A stretch of DNA of 64,000 nucleotides, taken from Pasteurella multocida subsp. multocida OH4807 (lineage in GTDB: Bacteria > Pseudomonadota > Gammaproteobacteria > Enterobacterales > Pasteurellaceae). The notes under the pieces are model-generated. The model did no database searches. It saw nothing but the letters and a program-made list of their open reading frames with translations, and was not told where the DNA came from. The position numbers were made by a program, and so were the translations under genes. Shown piece after piece: positions 41,267 to 53,368 of the stretch. The stretch spans positions 1,326,001 to 1,390,000 of the forward strand of contig CP004391.1 of assembly GCA_000973525.1 (NCBI GenBank), written 5' to 3'. Within the stretch, counting starts at the first letter, position 1; the number at the start of each line of letters is the position of its first letter.

Positions 41267-43282
41267 CTATTTGCCGCGTAAAATCGAACGTAAATTCGCC
41301 AATTGGTTGGCAGTGTGCTCCTGCTGTTGCACTTTCGTCATTGGTGGCTTATCACGTTCCCACTGCACATCATCTCTCGGTAATTCTGCTAAAAATCGAC
41401 TTGGCTCTGGGCTCAATACCTCTCCAAACTGACGTCGCTCTTTACATAATGAAAAGATTAAACTTTGTTGCGCTCGGGTAATTCCGACATATGCTAAACG
41501 GCGCTCTTCCTCTACATTTTCTTCATCAATACTGGCTTGATGCGGTAAAATGCCTTCTTCCATACCAATCAAAAACACATGCGGAAACTCGAGACCTTTT
41601 GACGCATGTAATGTCATCAATTGAACTTGATCACTCTCATCATCGTCTTCTCCTCGCTCCAGCATATCGCGCAACGTTAGCTGTGTCACAACGTGATTTA
41701 AGCTCATTGGTGGATCAACATCATTGCCTTTCAACATCTCTGCCACCCAATCAAACAAAGTCGCTACATTTTTACTTTGCATTTCAGCAACTTTGGGGCT
41801 ATGGGCAAACTCATACAAATATTCTTCATAGTGTAATTGCGCTAGCATCGTACGAATCGCACGCTCTGGTTCAGAACGTAATACCTCATCGCTTAATTGG
41901 ACGATCCACTGCGCAAAATGCTGCAACGCATTGTACGCTTTGGGGGTCACCCGCTGAATCAATTCGAAATCAAACACCGCCTCAAACAAGCTTATATGCT
42001 TCTCTTGGGCCAATGTGCCCAATTTTTCTAATGTGACGGGACCAATTTCTCGTTTAGGTGTATTGATAATGCGCAAAAATGCGGCATCATCATCTTGGTT
42101 TACTAATAAACGCAAATACGCCATCATGTCTTTGATTTCAGTTCTGGAGAAAAATGAAGTGCCACCTGAAATCTTATATGGAATGCGATTTTGTACGAGG
42201 ACTTTTTCTAACACGCGAGCCTGATGATTACCACGGTATAAAATCGCATAGTCCTTGTACTTGGTTTTACGCATAAAACGATGGGCAATTAATTCACTAA
42301 CCACACGTTCGGCTTCTTCGTCCTCGTTTTTTGCTTCAATAATTTGCAATTTTTCACCTAAATCCAATGCAGAAAAAAGCTGCTTGTCAAAAACGTGTTC
42401 ATTATTCGCAATCAGAATGTTGGCACAATGTAAGATACGCTGAGTCGAACGATAGTTTTGTTCAAGTTTAATCACGGTGAGATCAGGATAATCCAATTTG
42501 AGACGCATCATATTTTGTGGACGCGCACTGCGCCATGAATAAATAGACTGATCATCATCGCCAACTACGGTAAAACACGCTCGCTCTCCCACTAATAATT
42601 TAATGAGTTCATATTGGCTGGTGTTCGTATCTTGATATTCATCGACTAATAAGTAACGAATTTTCTGCTGCCATTTTAACCGCACTTCTTCATTCTGCTT
42701 AAACAACAAAGTAGGCAACATGATTAAGTCATCAAAATCTAACGCGTTGTACGCTCGAAGTTGTTTGCTATATCGTGCATAACATTCCGCAAACGTCTGG
42801 CTTTTTTGATCATTTGCTAAGGCCTTCGCGTGTTGTGGAGCAATCAAATCATTTTTCCAATTAGAAATCGTCGATATCAATTCTCGTAATACGTCTTTGT
42901 CTTCAGACAATACATCTGCCGTTAATGCTTTTAATAACGCAAGTTGATCCTGTTCATCAAACAGCGTCATTCTCGCTTTAAAACCAAGATGCGCGTATTC
43001 TTGTTTAATAATGTTAAACCCCAATGTATGAAACGTGGACACTATTAAACCTCGACTGGTTTGTTTGCCAATGGAATGCGCAACGCGTTCTTTCATTTCT
43101 CGTGCAGCTTTGTTAGTAAAGGTTACGGCAGCAATATGCCGAGGCGAATAACCACAATGTGCGACTAAATGTGCAATTTTATTAATAATAACGCGAGTTT
43201 TACCCGATCCTGCTCCTGCTAACACTAAACAAGGACCAGTAACATATTCAACGGCTTTTTGTTGTTGTGGGTTTAATTTCAT
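41267..43282 (-). CDS. rep: ATP-dependent DNA helicase Rep
   Basis: A 671-residue superfamily 1A 3'-5' helicase; E. coli Rep has 673. Motif I is AGAGSGKT (22-29), motif [10 protein letters not shown] (about residues 213-220), motif [16 protein letters not shown], motif [10 protein letters not shown] and motif VI VGITRAQ. It helps replication forks pass protein roadblocks and restarts stalled forks. The length and start ([14 protein letters not shown]) favour Rep over UvrD. Confidence 0.96.
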   Translation of the reverse strand: MKLNPQQQKAVEYVTGPCLVLAGAGSGKTRVIINKIAHLVAHCGYSPRHIAAVTFTNKAAREMKERVAHSIGKQTSRGLIVSTFHTLGFNIIKQEYAHLGFKARMTLFDEQDQLALLKALTADVLSEDKDVLRELISTISNWKNDLIAPQHAKALANDQKSQTFAECYARYSKQLRAYNALDFDDLIMLPTLLFKQNEEVRLKWQQKIRYLLVDEYQDTNTSQYELIKLLVGERACFTVVGDDDQSIYSWRSARPQNMMRLKLDYPDLTVIKLEQNYRSTQRILHCANILIANNEHVFDKQLFSALDLGEKLQIIEAKNEDEEAERVVSELIAHRFMRKTKYKDYAILYRGNHQARVLEKVLVQNRIPYKISGGTSFFSRTEIKDMMAYLRLLVNQDDDAAFLRIINTPKREIGPVTLEKLGTLAQEKHISLFEAVFDFELIQRVTPKAYNALQHFAQWIVQLSDEVLRSEPERAIRTMLAQLHYEEYLYEFAHSPKVAEMQSKNVATLFDWVAEMLKGNDVDPPMSLNHVVTQLTLRDMLERGEDDDESDQVQLMTLHASKGLEFPHVFLIGMEEGILPHQASIDEENVEEERRLAYVGITRAQQSLIFSLCKERRQFGEVLSPEPSRFLAELPRDDVQWERDKPPMTKVQQQEHTANQLANLRSILRGK

Positions 43283-43295
43283 AACGTAATATTTT

Positions 43296-43529
43296 TTATT
43301 CTGTTTGTTGTGACCATGCGTAAGGCAATAATGCGGTGTCCAATAAAAATGACATTGGTAAATCTAAAACAGGCAGCCCCCAGACTTGGGCCATCTCCAG
43401 ATCATATTTGATTCCTGCGTAAGAAACATAAGGCTCTGTTGGATCAATCAGTTTAACGACCGTTCCACAACCCGTTGTGCTCAAAGTTGTGCTCAAAAGT
43501 GCGGTAAATACAAGAAAATACTTATACAT
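43296..43529 (-). CDS. YceK/YidQ-family small lipoprotein
   Basis: A 77-residue protein with a signal peptide and lipobox LSTTGC (lipidated C21), then the family pattern YAGIKYDLE and [19 protein letters not shown] (about 50-70). Such lipoproteins are small outer-membrane proteins of unknown function. Its ATG is 124 bases past hel and its stop is 13 bases before rep, so rep could be read with it. Confidence 0.85.
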   Translation of the reverse strand: MYKYFLVFTALLSTTLSTTGCGTVVKLIDPTEPYVSYAGIKYDLEMAQVWGLPVLDLPMSFLLDTALLPYAWSQQTE

Positions 43530-43603
43530 CGTTCACCCATAAAAAAGATGGGCTAATGATATAAGTAATAGGTCAAAAATGCGATACTAAAATAGTAGAA
43601 AAT

Positions 43604-43635
43604 AAAAATGCGGTTAAATGACTAACCGCACTTTT
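43604..43635 (-). terminator. Terminator of hel, containing an uptake signal
   Basis: Stem GCGGTTA / TAACCGC with flanking A and T runs on both sides. The right arm includes an exact uptake core on the minus strand (43625-43633), and the left arm is a partial inverted copy. Confidence 0.8.
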
Positions 43636-43653
43636 GTTTAATGAAGAACGGAA

Positions 43654-44517
<864 letters not shown>

Positions 44518-44560
44518 TTAACAAATTAGCAAGCAAACTTATAGCTGACGCCACGTTGAA

Positions 44561-44576
44561 TGTGACTAAGATCACA
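44561..44576. promoter_or_regulatory. CRP-type site between hel and polA
   Basis: TGTGACTAAGATCACA is an exact TGTGA-N6-TCACA. It sits 89 bases before the hel ATG and 150 before polA; a second weaker TGTGA element lies near 44,594. Control of hel is the more plausible role. Confidence 0.7.
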
Positions 44577-44725
44577 TAATTTTTCTTTTATGTGATTATT
44601 ATGACATTCATCAACATACTCAATGAAACACATATTAGCCAAACTTCTGTATTTTTCCGCGCACGTTCACTGTATTTTTAAGTTATAATGCCCCATAAAG
44701 TTTCACTTACTCAAACGGATATCTT

Positions 44726-47518
44726 ATGGCAAAAATTGCAGAAAATCCTCTTGTTCTTGTTGATGGTTCCTCTTACTTATACCGTGCTTTTCACGCTTTT
44801 CCACCCTTAACTAACTCGCTCAATGAACCAACTGGGGCGATGTATGGTGTATTAAATATGCTGAAAAGTTTAATTTCACAAGTGCAACCGAGCCATATTG
44901 CCGTGGTGTTTGATGCCAAAGGTAAAACTTTCCGTGATGAAATGTTTGAACAATACAAATCACATCGCCCGCCCATGCCTGATGAATTACGTAGTCAAAT
45001 TTTACCGTTACACAACATCATTCGCGCGTTAGGGATTCCATTATTAATGGTTGAAGGTGTGGAAGCTGACGATGTTATCGGAACTTTAGCGGTGCAAGCC
45101 TCAAAAGCAGGTAAAAAAGTGCTGATCAGTACGGGCGATAAAGATATGGCACAGCTTGTTGATGACAACATTATGCTGATCAACACCATGAATAACACGC
45201 TATTAGATCGTGAAGGCGTCATCGAAAAATACGGTTTACCGCCTGAATTAATTATCGACTACCTCGCGTTAATGGGCGATAGCTCGGATAACATTCCTGG
45301 CGTGCCTGGTGTAGGTGAAAAAACCGCATTGGGGCTATTACAAGGCATTGGTAGTATGGCAGAAATCTATGCCAATTTAGACAAAGTCGCCGAGCTACCA
45401 ATTCGTGGGGCGAAAAAATTAGGTTATAAATTACTTGATGCCAAAGAAATGGCAGATCTTTCCTATGCGCTAGCGACCATTAAAACGGATGTTGAATTGG
45501 AAATCACGCCAGAACAACTGACCTTTGGCACCGCTAATAATGATGAATTAGTGGAATATTTTGGTCGTTATGAATTTAAACGTTGGTTAACTGAAGTAAT
45601 GCATAACGGCACAAGCTCAGTGACCAATGGCACTGAACAACCTGTCAAAATCAACCATTATCAAGCTACACCACCAGCAACCGAGCCTGAAAGTGTGGTC
45701 AAAATTGAGATCGATCGCAGCAAATATGAATGTATTTTATCCGTTGCTGATTTTGAAAAATGGTTGGATAAACTCACTCAAGCAAAACTTATCGCCATTG
45801 ATACAGAAACCGACAATTTAGATTATATGAGTGCGAATTTAGTCGGTATTTCCTTTGCGTTAGAAAATGGCGAGGCCGCTTATTTACCATTACGTCACGA
45901 TTACATTGGTGCACCACAACAAATAGATTTTGACACTGCACTTTCCAAATTAAAACCGATTTTAGAAAACCCAACAATTGAGAAAATCGGGCAAAATATC
46001 AAATACGATTTAAGTATTTTTGCACGTAACGGCATTAATGTACAAGGTGTCGCTTATGACACAATGCTGCTCTCTTACGTGCTAGACAGCACTGGTCGTC
46101 ACAATATGGACGACTTGGCAAAACGCTATTTAGGTCATCAAACAATTAGTTTTGAAGATATTGCGGGTAAAGGCAAGGGGCAACTCACATTCAACCAAAT
46201 TCCACTTGAGCAAGCTGCCGAATATGCCGCAGAAGATGCAGACATCACAATGAAATTGCAGCAAGTGTTGTGGTCGAAAGTGTCAGAACAGCCGTCATTA
46301 GTCGAATTATATCGCACAATGGAATTGCCTTTGTTATCGGTGCTTTCTCGTATGGAACGCCACGGTGTGCTGATTGATAGCGATGCGTTATTTGCACAGT
46401 CCAATGAAATTTCGACAAGATTGACCGCACTTGAGCAACAAGCCTATGAGCTTGCTGGACAAACATTCAATTTAGCCTCAACAAAACAGCTACAAGAAAT
46501 TTTGTTTGATAAGCTCGGTTTGCCTGTATTGAAAAAAACACCGAAAGGTGCACCTTCAACCAATGAAGAAGTGTTGGAAGAACTGGCTTACGATCACGAA
46601 TTGCCAAAATTGTTAGTCGAACATCGTGGTTTAAGCAAATTAAAATCTACTTATACGGATAAATTGCCGCAAATGATCAACACGCATACAGGGCGTGTGC
46701 ATACATCTTATCATCAAGCGGTAACCGCGACGGGGCGTTTATCATCAAGTGATCCAAACTTACAAAATATCCCAATTCGTAATGAAGAAGGTCGCCGTAT
46801 TCGCCAAGCATTTATTCCACGTGAAGGTTTTACAATGGTTGCTGCTGACTATTCACAAATTGAATTGCGTATTATGGCACATTTATCAAAAGACCAAGGG
46901 TTGATCAAAGCCTTCAGCGAGGGCAAAGATATTCACCGTTCAACGGCAGCAGAAATTTTTGGCTTGCCATTAGAACAAGTGACAAGCGAGCAACGTCGTA
47001 GTGCAAAAGCCATTAACTTCGGCTTAATTTACGGAATGAGCTCATTTGGTTTATCACGTCAATTAGGCATTCCACGAACAGATGCACAAAAATATATGGA
47101 TTTGTATTTCCAACGTTATCCGGGCGTGCAAACCTTTATGACCGATATTCGTGAAACCGCGAAAGTACAAGGCTATGTGGCAACACTATTTGATCGCCGT
47201 TTATATTTGCCCGATATCAGCTCATCGAATGCAATCCGTCGCAAAGCCGCTGAACGTGTCGCCATCAACGCACCGATGCAAGGCACTGCTGCTGATATTA
47301 TTAAACGTGCAATGATTGCCTTAGATAAACAAATTGCGGGTAATCCTGATATTCAAATGATTATGCAAGTGCACGATGAATTGGTGTTTGAAGTGCGGTC
47401 AGAAAAAGTAGAAGAATTTAGCCAATTAATTAAACAAACAATGGAACAAGCTGCACAACTTGTGGTGCCGTTGATTGTTGATGTGGGTGTAGGTAAAAAC
47501 TGGGACGAAGCCCACTAA
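44726..47518 (+). CDS. polA: DNA polymerase I
   Basis: A 930-residue polymerase, E. coli PolA length. The N-terminal 5' nuclease (to about 300) starts [16 protein letters not shown]; the 3'-5' exonuclease keeps its acidic residues ([11 protein letters not shown] near 356, NIKYDLS near 425, [12 protein letters not shown] near 500); the polymerase domain has [16 protein letters not shown] (about 755-770) and [10 protein letters not shown] near 883. It fills gaps and removes RNA primers. A strong bidirectional terminator follows, and no Spot 42-like gene fits in the remaining space. Confidence 0.98.
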   Translation: MAKIAENPLVLVDGSSYLYRAFHAFPPLTNSLNEPTGAMYGVLNMLKSLISQVQPSHIAVVFDAKGKTFRDEMFEQYKSHRPPMPDELRSQILPLHNIIRALGIPLLMVEGVEADDVIGTLAVQASKAGKKVLISTGDKDMAQLVDDNIMLINTMNNTLLDREGVIEKYGLPPELIIDYLALMGDSSDNIPGVPGVGEKTALGLLQGIGSMAEIYANLDKVAELPIRGAKKLGYKLLDAKEMADLSYALATIKTDVELEITPEQLTFGTANNDELVEYFGRYEFKRWLTEVMHNGTSSVTNGTEQPVKINHYQATPPATEPESVVKIEIDRSKYECILSVADFEKWLDKLTQAKLIAIDTETDNLDYMSANLVGISFALENGEAAYLPLRHDYIGAPQQIDFDTALSKLKPILENPTIEKIGQNIKYDLSIFARNGINVQGVAYDTMLLSYVLDSTGRHNMDDLAKRYLGHQTISFEDIAGKGKGQLTFNQIPLEQAAEYAAEDADITMKLQQVLWSKVSEQPSLVELYRTMELPLLSVLSRMERHGVLIDSDALFAQSNEISTRLTALEQQAYELAGQTFNLASTKQLQEILFDKLGLPVLKKTPKGAPSTNEEVLEELAYDHELPKLLVEHRGLSKLKSTYTDKLPQMINTHTGRVHTSYHQAVTATGRLSSSDPNLQNIPIRNEEGRRIRQAFIPREGFTMVAADYSQIELRIMAHLSKDQGLIKAFSEGKDIHRSTAAEIFGLPLEQVTSEQRRSAKAINFGLIYGMSSFGLSRQLGIPRTDAQKYMDLYFQRYPGVQTFMTDIRETAKVQGYVATLFDRRLYLPDISSSNAIRRKAAERVAINAPMQGTAADIIKRAMIALDKQIAGNPDIQMIMQVHDELVFEVRSEKVEEFSQLIKQTMEQAAQLVVPLIVDVGVGKNWDEAH

Positions 47519-47531
47519 TCAATAGAAAAAC

Positions 47532-47561
47532 AAAAGGCGGAATATCATTTCCGCCTTTTTT
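47532..47561. terminator. Bidirectional terminator between polA and the TerC gene
   Basis: Stem AAAAGGCGGAA / TTCCGCCTTTT with a 6-base loop and T-run. Confidence 0.9.
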
Positions 47562-47588
47562 CTATGCTATACCAACTAAGCGATAAAA

Positions 47589-48317
47589 TTACGCAGCTGG
47601 TTTTTTAAGGAATTTTTTACGAATTTTAATGTTGATCATCTCAACCACAACAGAGAAGCCCATTGCGAAGTAGATGTAACCTTTCGGAATGTGGAACTCT
47701 AAACTTTCTGCGATTAACGCAACACCGATCAAAATTAAGAAAGATAAGGCTAACACTTTCAAGGTTGGGTGGGTTTCAACGAAGTCACCGATTGGTTTCG
47801 CGGCAAACATCATCACTGCAACCGCAAGAACAATCGCAACAATCATCACGCCAATTTGATCCACCATACCCACAGCAGTAATCACTGAGTCTAAAGAGAA
47901 TACAATATCTAAAATGGCGATTTGGGTCAGAATACCAATAAAGCTTGCTGCTTTTGGTTTATCATCCTCACCCGCTTCTTCTGGTGTCATTGCGTGGTGA
48001 ATTTCGTGCGTACTCTTCGCCACAAGGAACAAGCCCCCGATTAATAAAATCAAGTCACGTCCTGAAATTTCTTCCCCTAAGACAGTAAAGAGCGGTGTCG
48101 TTAAAGACATTACCCAAGAAAGGGACAATAACAATGCAATACGCATCCCCATTGCTAAACCTAAGCCAATTAAACGTCCTGATTGACGTTGATGTTCAGG
48201 TAAACGCCCCACTAAAATACTGATGAAAATAATGTTATCAATCCCCAACACAATCTCAAGTGCAGCTAATGTAAAGAGTGCGACCCAGGCTTCTGGGCTA
48301 GCAAGCCATTCAAACAT
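47589..48317 (-). CDS. ygdQ: TerC-family membrane protein (YgdQ-like)
   Basis: A 242-residue inner-membrane protein with seven or so helices. The paired acidic motifs LEIVLGIDNIIFISIL (about residues 20-35) and DIVFSLDSVITAVG (about 137-150) are the TerC signature; some relatives export manganese. It lies next to mutH as ygdQ does in E. coli. Specific function here is inferred. Confidence 0.88.
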   Translation of the reverse strand: MFEWLASPEAWVALFTLAALEIVLGIDNIIFISILVGRLPEHQRQSGRLIGLGLAMGMRIALLLSLSWVMSLTTPLFTVLGEEISGRDLILLIGGLFLVAKSTHEIHHAMTPEEAGEDDKPKAASFIGILTQIAILDIVFSLDSVITAVGMVDQIGVMIVAIVLAVAVMMFAAKPIGDFVETHPTLKVLALSFLILIGVALIAESLEFHIPKGYIYFAMGFSVVVEMINIKIRKKFLKKPAA

Positions 48318-48384
48318 AATATGGTTTCCTTAACTGTTAAAAATCGTATGAATAATATAGTGTTGTTTAAAAAATGCCAAGAAA

Positions 48385-49053
48385 TTAATCATGCCCCTCC
48401 AAAAACTGTTGCAAAATAGCCTGAGTAAATTCTTTGCGTAAATAAAATCCAAGCGGTAAAGTTGAAATGTGCTCCCCTTGTTTACCCACTCCTCTGGTTA
48501 ATGCTTTACTGTTCGCACCTTTAGGGCGTAACTGCAATACTTCACCTAATGTTGCATTAATTTGGTCAAGTTTTCCTAACGTAATATAGTCCATTAACTC
48601 TTCCCAATCACGCTGTAAGCATTGCTCTTGCTTAAGAGAGGGCTGCCATAAAATCGGCTGTCCAATGTGACGCTCTGCTAACGGAATATGTCGTTCACCT
48701 TCAACAGGCATCCATAACACTTTACTCAATTTATGTTTAACATGTGAGTCTTGCCAAGCCACTCCCATATTTTGAGTCAGCGGTGCTAGACTGACAAACG
48801 TGGTTTCTAACGGCATTCCGCTTGCATTAATCGGGATCGTTTTCAGCTCGATTCCCAAATGGGGAAAGTCGCGTTCTGCTTTACTACCCGCCGTTGCGCC
48901 TAGTGCAGTTTCAATTAACATCCCCACCCAGCCCTTATCACGTTTTAAATTGGGAGGAACAGGAATTGATAACGTCATCGCTAATTCACCAAACGTTAGG
49001 CCAGCAATTGATTGTGCTCGATAAAGCAACTCTTGTTCTGTTTTTGGCATCAT
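48385..49053 (-). CDS. mutH: DNA mismatch repair endonuclease MutH
   Basis: A 222-residue Sau3AI-like endonuclease that nicks the unmethylated strand at hemimethylated GATC sites. The catalytic D62, E69 and K71 ([10 protein letters not shown]) match E. coli D70/E77/K79. [12 protein letters not shown] and [12 protein letters not shown] are typical. Start [10 protein letters not shown] at 49053 is chosen because its A is shared with the ogt stop (TGATG), a translational coupling; a longer in-frame start at 49065 is possible. Confidence 0.95.
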   Translation of the reverse strand: MMPKTEQELLYRAQSIAGLTFGELAMTLSIPVPPNLKRDKGWVGMLIETALGATAGSKAERDFPHLGIELKTIPINASGMPLETTFVSLAPLTQNMGVAWQDSHVKHKLSKVLWMPVEGERHIPLAERHIGQPILWQPSLKQEQCLQRDWEELMDYITLGKLDQINATLGEVLQLRPKGANSKALTRGVGKQGEHISTLPLGFYLRKEFTQAILQQFLEGHD

Positions 49054-49598
49054 CACTGTGAACAATATTTTTTCAGAAGTTTTGGCTTAACAAACTCGAT
49101 CCCTTTATCCACATACGCCACATTTTCTAGCTGCAATAAATGACGTTTCGTAGGCAATCCACCACCAAACCCCGTTAAGGTACGATCTTTTCCTAGAACA
49201 CGATGACAAGGAATAATAATGCTAATCGGGTTTCGCCCCACAGCTCCCCCAACAGCACGTACAGCGTTAGGGTGTTCAATTAACTGTGCAAGCTCACTAT
49301 ATGTCGAGATTTGTCCGTAAGGAATACCTTGTAAGGCTTGCCAAATACGTTGTTGGAATGCAGTACCTTGTGGCGCCAGAGGAATCCCCACAAATGTGTC
49401 TTTTTTACCCGCAAAATAATCCGCCAATGCTTGCTTGACTTGCATAAAAAGCGGTCTATTTTCATCAAGAATCCAGTGGGGATTCGGCGGAATTGACTCG
49501 ACTTCAAAATCAAGATTGGTTAATTTTTCATTCTGACAAAGCAGTAACAGACGCCCTACAGGCGAATGAAAATAGCAATAATAAATAGCTGGCATCAT
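49053..49598 (-). CDS. ogt: Methylated-DNA--protein-cysteine methyltransferase
   Basis: A 181-residue suicide repair protein that removes O6-methyl from guanine. The acceptor cysteine is C131 in IIPCHRVLG, and the helix-turn-helix arginine lies in [13 protein letters not shown] (112-124). An RNase H-like N-terminal domain is present. It is the first gene of ogt-mutH-terC; its stop overlaps mutH by one base, grouping two DNA-repair functions. Confidence 0.95.
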   Translation of the reverse strand: MMPAIYYCYFHSPVGRLLLLCQNEKLTNLDFEVESIPPNPHWILDENRPLFMQVKQALADYFAGKKDTFVGIPLAPQGTAFQQRIWQALQGIPYGQISTYSELAQLIEHPNAVRAVGGAVGRNPISIIIPCHRVLGKDRTLTGFGGGLPTKRHLLQLENVAYVDKGIEFVKPKLLKKYCSQ

Positions 49599-49611
49599 GT
49601 TCCCTCAAAAG

Positions 49612-49637
49612 AAAAAGCGTACCGAAGTACGCTTTAT
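49612..49637. terminator. Terminator of the fadL-like gene
   Basis: Stem AAAGCGTAC / GTACGCTTT, loop CGAA, with T's on the minus-strand side, 20 bases past the stop. Confidence 0.85.
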
Positions 49638-49657
49638 TATCCGTAATTTTTCACGAA

Positions 49658-50953
49658 TTAGAAACGATAGTTTACATTTAAACCGTAAATATTCGCTTTT
49701 GCTTTACTGGTAAATGGAACTTTTTCTTCTGTAAAGGTATTTTTCTTACCTTTTAAGTGCGCAAAACCTGCATCAACAGAAAGATTTGGCGTGAAACGGT
49801 AAGTTGCTCCGACACTGTACCATGTACGATTCGTATCAGGAATAGAGATCGTATGGTGATCTTGTGCCGCACTTTCATCATGTGCAATACCAGCACGAAA
49901 CGTTAAAGCGTCATTGACATCATAACTCGCACCGAATGCAATACGTGATGCATCTCTAAACTCTTCTTCTTTGCTGAATAACGTTGTGCCGTCCACACCT
50001 TTTGCACGTAATTCTTTAAATTTGCTCCATTGTGTATATTTGTAGCTATAATGAATCGCAAAGCTATCTGTCATCTTATGATAACCAGAGATTTCCCAAT
50101 ATGCTGGCAATGGTAAATGTAAGGTACCAGGGATAGTCTTCCCACCAGTTGCAGTAACTCCTTGTTTTTGTAATGCAGCTACGATCGCAGGAACATGATT
50201 TGGAAATTGATTAGAGTAATCACCCTTAAAATCAATATCTACTTGTGAATGATAAGCGACACCTACACGGTTATGCTCATTAAACTCATAAACTAAGCCC
50301 GCATTCCAACCGAAGCCCCATTTATCGCCTTCTAATTTATGAACGATGCTCGTTGATGTCATTCCTAAAGCTGCTAATTGAGAAAATCTACTGTCTTTTA
50401 TTAAAGCACCTAAGTAACGTTCAAGTTTTGCTTTAGCATGAACGGCATTTAAACCTAAACCAAAGCTTAATTCATCGGTGATACGATAAGATCCGCTTAA
50501 GTTAAAATTAATTGCAGTAAGATCTGTTTTACCACCTAAAAAACCACCTGCATAGCTATCATTAAATTCCGTTGCTAAACCATAGTTCACGTTAACTCCG
50601 CCACCTACAGCAAACTTATCATTAATTGGGTAAACCACATAAAGTGTTGGCACTAATGCATTTGGTGCAATATTTTTATAGGAAAAATCTGGTAATTTTG
50701 ATTCTAAATCAATATTAGGATCAACATAAATGGCTCCCACAGAAATTTCAGCTTGTTTTAACAAGCTCATTAAAGCTGGGTTAGTTGCTACAACTGACGC
50801 ATTGTCTGCGATCGCTGCTTCACCAGCATATGCACGACCTAAACCAGAAGTCGACACTTCTGCTAATTGGAACGCCGCTGCAGATGCACTCCCTGCTGCA
50901 ACCATCAGAATTGAAGAGAGAAGAGTTTGAGTAAATTTGCTCGTTTTTGCCAT
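49658..50953 (-). CDS. fadL: FadL/OmpP1-family outer-membrane transporter
   Basis: A 431-residue 14-strand beta-barrel with a signal peptide (cleavage near residue 26, before AFQLAEVSTSGLGRAYAGEA). The N-terminal hatch NPALMSLLKQ and the final aromatic (NYRF) are typical of long-chain fatty-acid transporters; the Haemophilus homologue is OmpP1. It is divergent from yfcZ with a FadR-type operator between them, as with E. coli fadL/yfcZ, which supports a lipid-uptake role. Confidence 0.92.
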   Translation of the reverse strand: MAKTSKFTQTLLSSILMVAAGSASAAAFQLAEVSTSGLGRAYAGEAAIADNASVVATNPALMSLLKQAEISVGAIYVDPNIDLESKLPDFSYKNIAPNALVPTLYVVYPINDKFAVGGGVNVNYGLATEFNDSYAGGFLGGKTDLTAINFNLSGSYRITDELSFGLGLNAVHAKAKLERYLGALIKDSRFSQLAALGMTSTSIVHKLEGDKWGFGWNAGLVYEFNEHNRVGVAYHSQVDIDFKGDYSNQFPNHVPAIVAALQKQGVTATGGKTIPGTLHLPLPAYWEISGYHKMTDSFAIHYSYKYTQWSKFKELRAKGVDGTTLFSKEEEFRDASRIAFGASYDVNDALTFRAGIAHDESAAQDHHTISIPDTNRTWYSVGATYRFTPNLSVDAGFAHLKGKKNTFTEEKVPFTSKAKANIYGLNVNYRF

Positions 50954-51046
50954 TTTCAGCCCTTTTTATTGTTCAAATTATGTTAATAAGCGCTTGGATT
51001 CTAAAGAACTCTAGGAGGGGGTGCAAATTTATTTCCATATTTTTAT

Positions 51047-51063
51047 AAGAGTTCGGACCAGTA
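51047..51063. promoter_or_regulatory. FadR-type operator between fadL and yfcZ
   Basis: The minus strand reads TACTGGTCCGAACTCTT, which agrees with the E. coli FadR consensus AACTGGTCGGACCTGTT at 13 of 17 positions including the TGGTC half. It lies 94 bases before fadL and 111 before yfcZ. Confidence 0.6.
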
Positions 51064-51173
51064 AAATACAAGGCATCCAATATCCATCAATAAAGTGCGG
51101 TTAAATTTTACGAAGAATTGGAACGATGATAAAATGTTTTCCAATGTCAATTCCATTTAAAGAGGGTAAAATA

Positions 51174-51464
51174 ATGAGTAAATTAAAATGTCATCCTGAA
51201 GAAGCAAAAGCCTGCTGTTGTGTGGATGTAGGAACCATTATCGATGGTTCAGACTGCCGCGTTGATTTTGAACAACTTTACGCCACTGAAGCGCTTGCTC
51301 AAGAAGCGCTCGCCTATTTAACACAAAAAGCCAAAGCGGCGGAAAACGATCCTTGCCAAATCAAAAGTGAAATCACGCTTACTGAACAAGGGGCACGCTT
51401 AAGAGCACAATTTGACTTCAGTTGCCAAGCAGAAGCAATGATTTTCCAACTCTCCACTCGCTAA
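51174..51464 (+). CDS. yfcZ: YfcZ/YiiS family protein
   Basis: A 96-residue small soluble protein of the YfcZ/YiiS (DUF406) family, function unknown. It opens MSKLKCHPEEAKACCCVDVG; the CCC cluster and GTIIDGSDC block are family hallmarks. The start at 51174 follows AGAGGG; the in-frame ATG at 51126 has no ribosome site. Placement opposite a FadL-type porin matches E. coli. Confidence 0.88.
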   Translation: MSKLKCHPEEAKACCCVDVGTIIDGSDCRVDFEQLYATEALAQEALAYLTQKAKAAENDPCQIKSEITLTEQGARLRAQFDFSCQAEAMIFQLSTR

Positions 51465-51473
51465 TTGCAATAG

Positions 51474-51507
51474 AAAAAAGACGGTATCTTAGGATACCGT
51501 CTTTTTT
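51474..51507. terminator. Bidirectional terminator between yfcZ and yidE
   Basis: A 15-bp stem AAAAAAGACGGTATC / GATACCGTCTTTTTT with a 4-base loop. Confidence 0.93.
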
Positions 51508-51516
51508 CTGATCCAT

Positions 51517-53181
51517 TTACATCAATGTCGTAATCAAGATGGCGAGAATCTGCGGAGAAATAATCCTTAAAAACATCACCATCGGGTAGACTGTGGCATA
51601 AGATAACGCCGAAGCACCACTCTCTTCTTTAATTGCATTGGCAAAGGCTAATGCAGGGGGATCGGTCATCGAACCCGCTAATAGTCCACAGAGGGTTAAA
51701 TAATTCATATTAGCATATAAACGCGCAATAATTGCCGTAATCATAAGTGGCACAAAGGTAATAATAATCCCGTATGCCATCCATTCCAACCCACTACCAT
51801 TGACTAACGTGTCGACAAAATTTCCACCCGATTTTAATCCAACGACAGACAAGAACAACACAATACCAATTTCACGTAATGCTAAGTTAGCACTTGGTGG
51901 CATAAACCAATACAGTTTTCCAATACTCCCGATACGCGCTAAAATCAACGCAACGACCAATGGTCCGCCCGCTAAGCCTAATTTTAGTGCCACAGGGAAC
52001 CCTGGAATATGGAAGGGGATCGAACCTAACAGCACACCAAGCCCAATCCCAATAAATACGGGGAGCATTTGTACTTGTTGTAATTTTTGCTGAGCATTAC
52101 CAATGACTGAGACCGCTTGGTCTAGCACTTCACTCCGCCCCACCACATGTAACACGTCACCAAATTGTAATGTCGTATTCGCCGAAGGAACCAATTCCAC
52201 CCCAGCACGGTTTAAACGAGCGATCACAACTCCATATTTTTGATGAATACCTAACGAGCGAATGCGTTTTCCTAATACTTTTTCATTAGTGACCACAATG
52301 CGGTCTGAGCGTAAATCCCCCGCAAAGCTAGATAAAGGCACATCAACTTCCTCACCTAATACTAATTTAATTTTGCGTAACAGCGGCAACTCACCCACTA
52401 AATGCAATAAGTCACCTTGTTTTATAATCGTGTTAGCTTGTGGGACGCTAATATTTTCTTCTCGTTTTAAACGAGTACATACGACATCTTTCTTTTCATC
52501 AAAGCCAGGAATATCAATTAAACGTAAACCATTTAAATTTGGATTCGTAACTTTAATATTCATCGAGCTCAAGGTTTCTTTATCTTGCCCACTTTCTTTT
52601 AAGAAGTTCTTCGCTTCATCATCCACTTTGATACGAAAAAATAAACGAACCAACCACATAGAAAGCAAAATACCACAAATCCCAAAAGGATACGCCATCG
52701 CGTACGCCATCCCCATGGTAGAGGAAGTCTGTGTATAGTGAAGCTCAGTTAAAATTTGTTGCCCCGCCCCAAGAGAAGGCGTGTTTGTGACGGCCCCCGA
52801 ATAAATCCCGAGAATAATGTCTAACGGCACATCCGCTAACAAATAAATCATCACAACCGATAAAGAACCCAACAGCACAATCAGTGCTGCAAAGCCATTT
52901 AATTTCAATCCTGATTCACGCAAAGACGCAAAAAAACCCGGGCCAACTTGAATACCAATGGTATAAACAAATAAGATTAAGCCAAATTCTTGAATAAAAT
53001 GTAAGGTATGCTGATCTAATTCTAGATCGGTATATTGCTTTATAAAATGGGCAACAATAATACCGCCGAATAAAACGCCACCAATACCTAACCCCACGCC
53101 TCTAATCTTCCAATGTCCTATCCACAACCCAATGACAGCAACAAGTGCAAGGAGGCTAATAGTGATCGCAATGTCACTCAT
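51517..53181 (-). CDS. yidE: Putative AspT/YidE-family antiporter
   Basis: A 554-residue inner-membrane protein, as long as E. coli YidE (553). Five membrane segments are followed by two soluble RCK_C/TrkA-C domains (about residues 200-280 and 290-370, with HLVGELP and HVVGRSE) and then more membrane segments. The duplicated membrane block with [14 protein letters not shown] and [12 protein letters not shown] is the AspT exchanger pattern. Substrate unknown. It is divergent from the ABC exporter gene. Confidence 0.93.
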   Translation of the reverse strand: MSDIAITISLLALVAVIGLWIGHWKIRGVGLGIGGVLFGGIIVAHFIKQYTDLELDQHTLHFIQEFGLILFVYTIGIQVGPGFFASLRESGLKLNGFAALIVLLGSLSVVMIYLLADVPLDIILGIYSGAVTNTPSLGAGQQILTELHYTQTSSTMGMAYAMAYPFGICGILLSMWLVRLFFRIKVDDEAKNFLKESGQDKETLSSMNIKVTNPNLNGLRLIDIPGFDEKKDVVCTRLKREENISVPQANTIIKQGDLLHLVGELPLLRKIKLVLGEEVDVPLSSFAGDLRSDRIVVTNEKVLGKRIRSLGIHQKYGVVIARLNRAGVELVPSANTTLQFGDVLHVVGRSEVLDQAVSVIGNAQQKLQQVQMLPVFIGIGLGVLLGSIPFHIPGFPVALKLGLAGGPLVVALILARIGSIGKLYWFMPPSANLALREIGIVLFLSVVGLKSGGNFVDTLVNGSGLEWMAYGIIITFVPLMITAIIARLYANMNYLTLCGLLAGSMTDPPALAFANAIKEESGASALSYATVYPMVMFLRIISPQILAILITTLM

Positions 53182-53368
53182 AATTTACCTCTACATCAAT
53201 TTTAAATTTAACAAAAATAACTATAAATAATTATATCAAGCTCCGTTTTTAAAAACTTAAAGAAATAATGAAAATTTAATCTTAATCACATTTTTCTTGC
53301 TTAACTAACGAAAATTTTTAAGAATACAACACCATTTTTTTTACAATACATTTATATTTGGAATCATT

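Noticed and set aside
45787..46260. polA exonuclease domain as inactive
   Set aside because: The three exonuclease motifs keep their acidic residues (DTET, KYD, EDAD), so proofreading is probably intact.
47519..47588. Spot 42-type sRNA after polA
   Set aside because: Only 70 bases separate polA from the next gene, and they are taken by a bidirectional terminator; no Spot 42-like sequence is visible.
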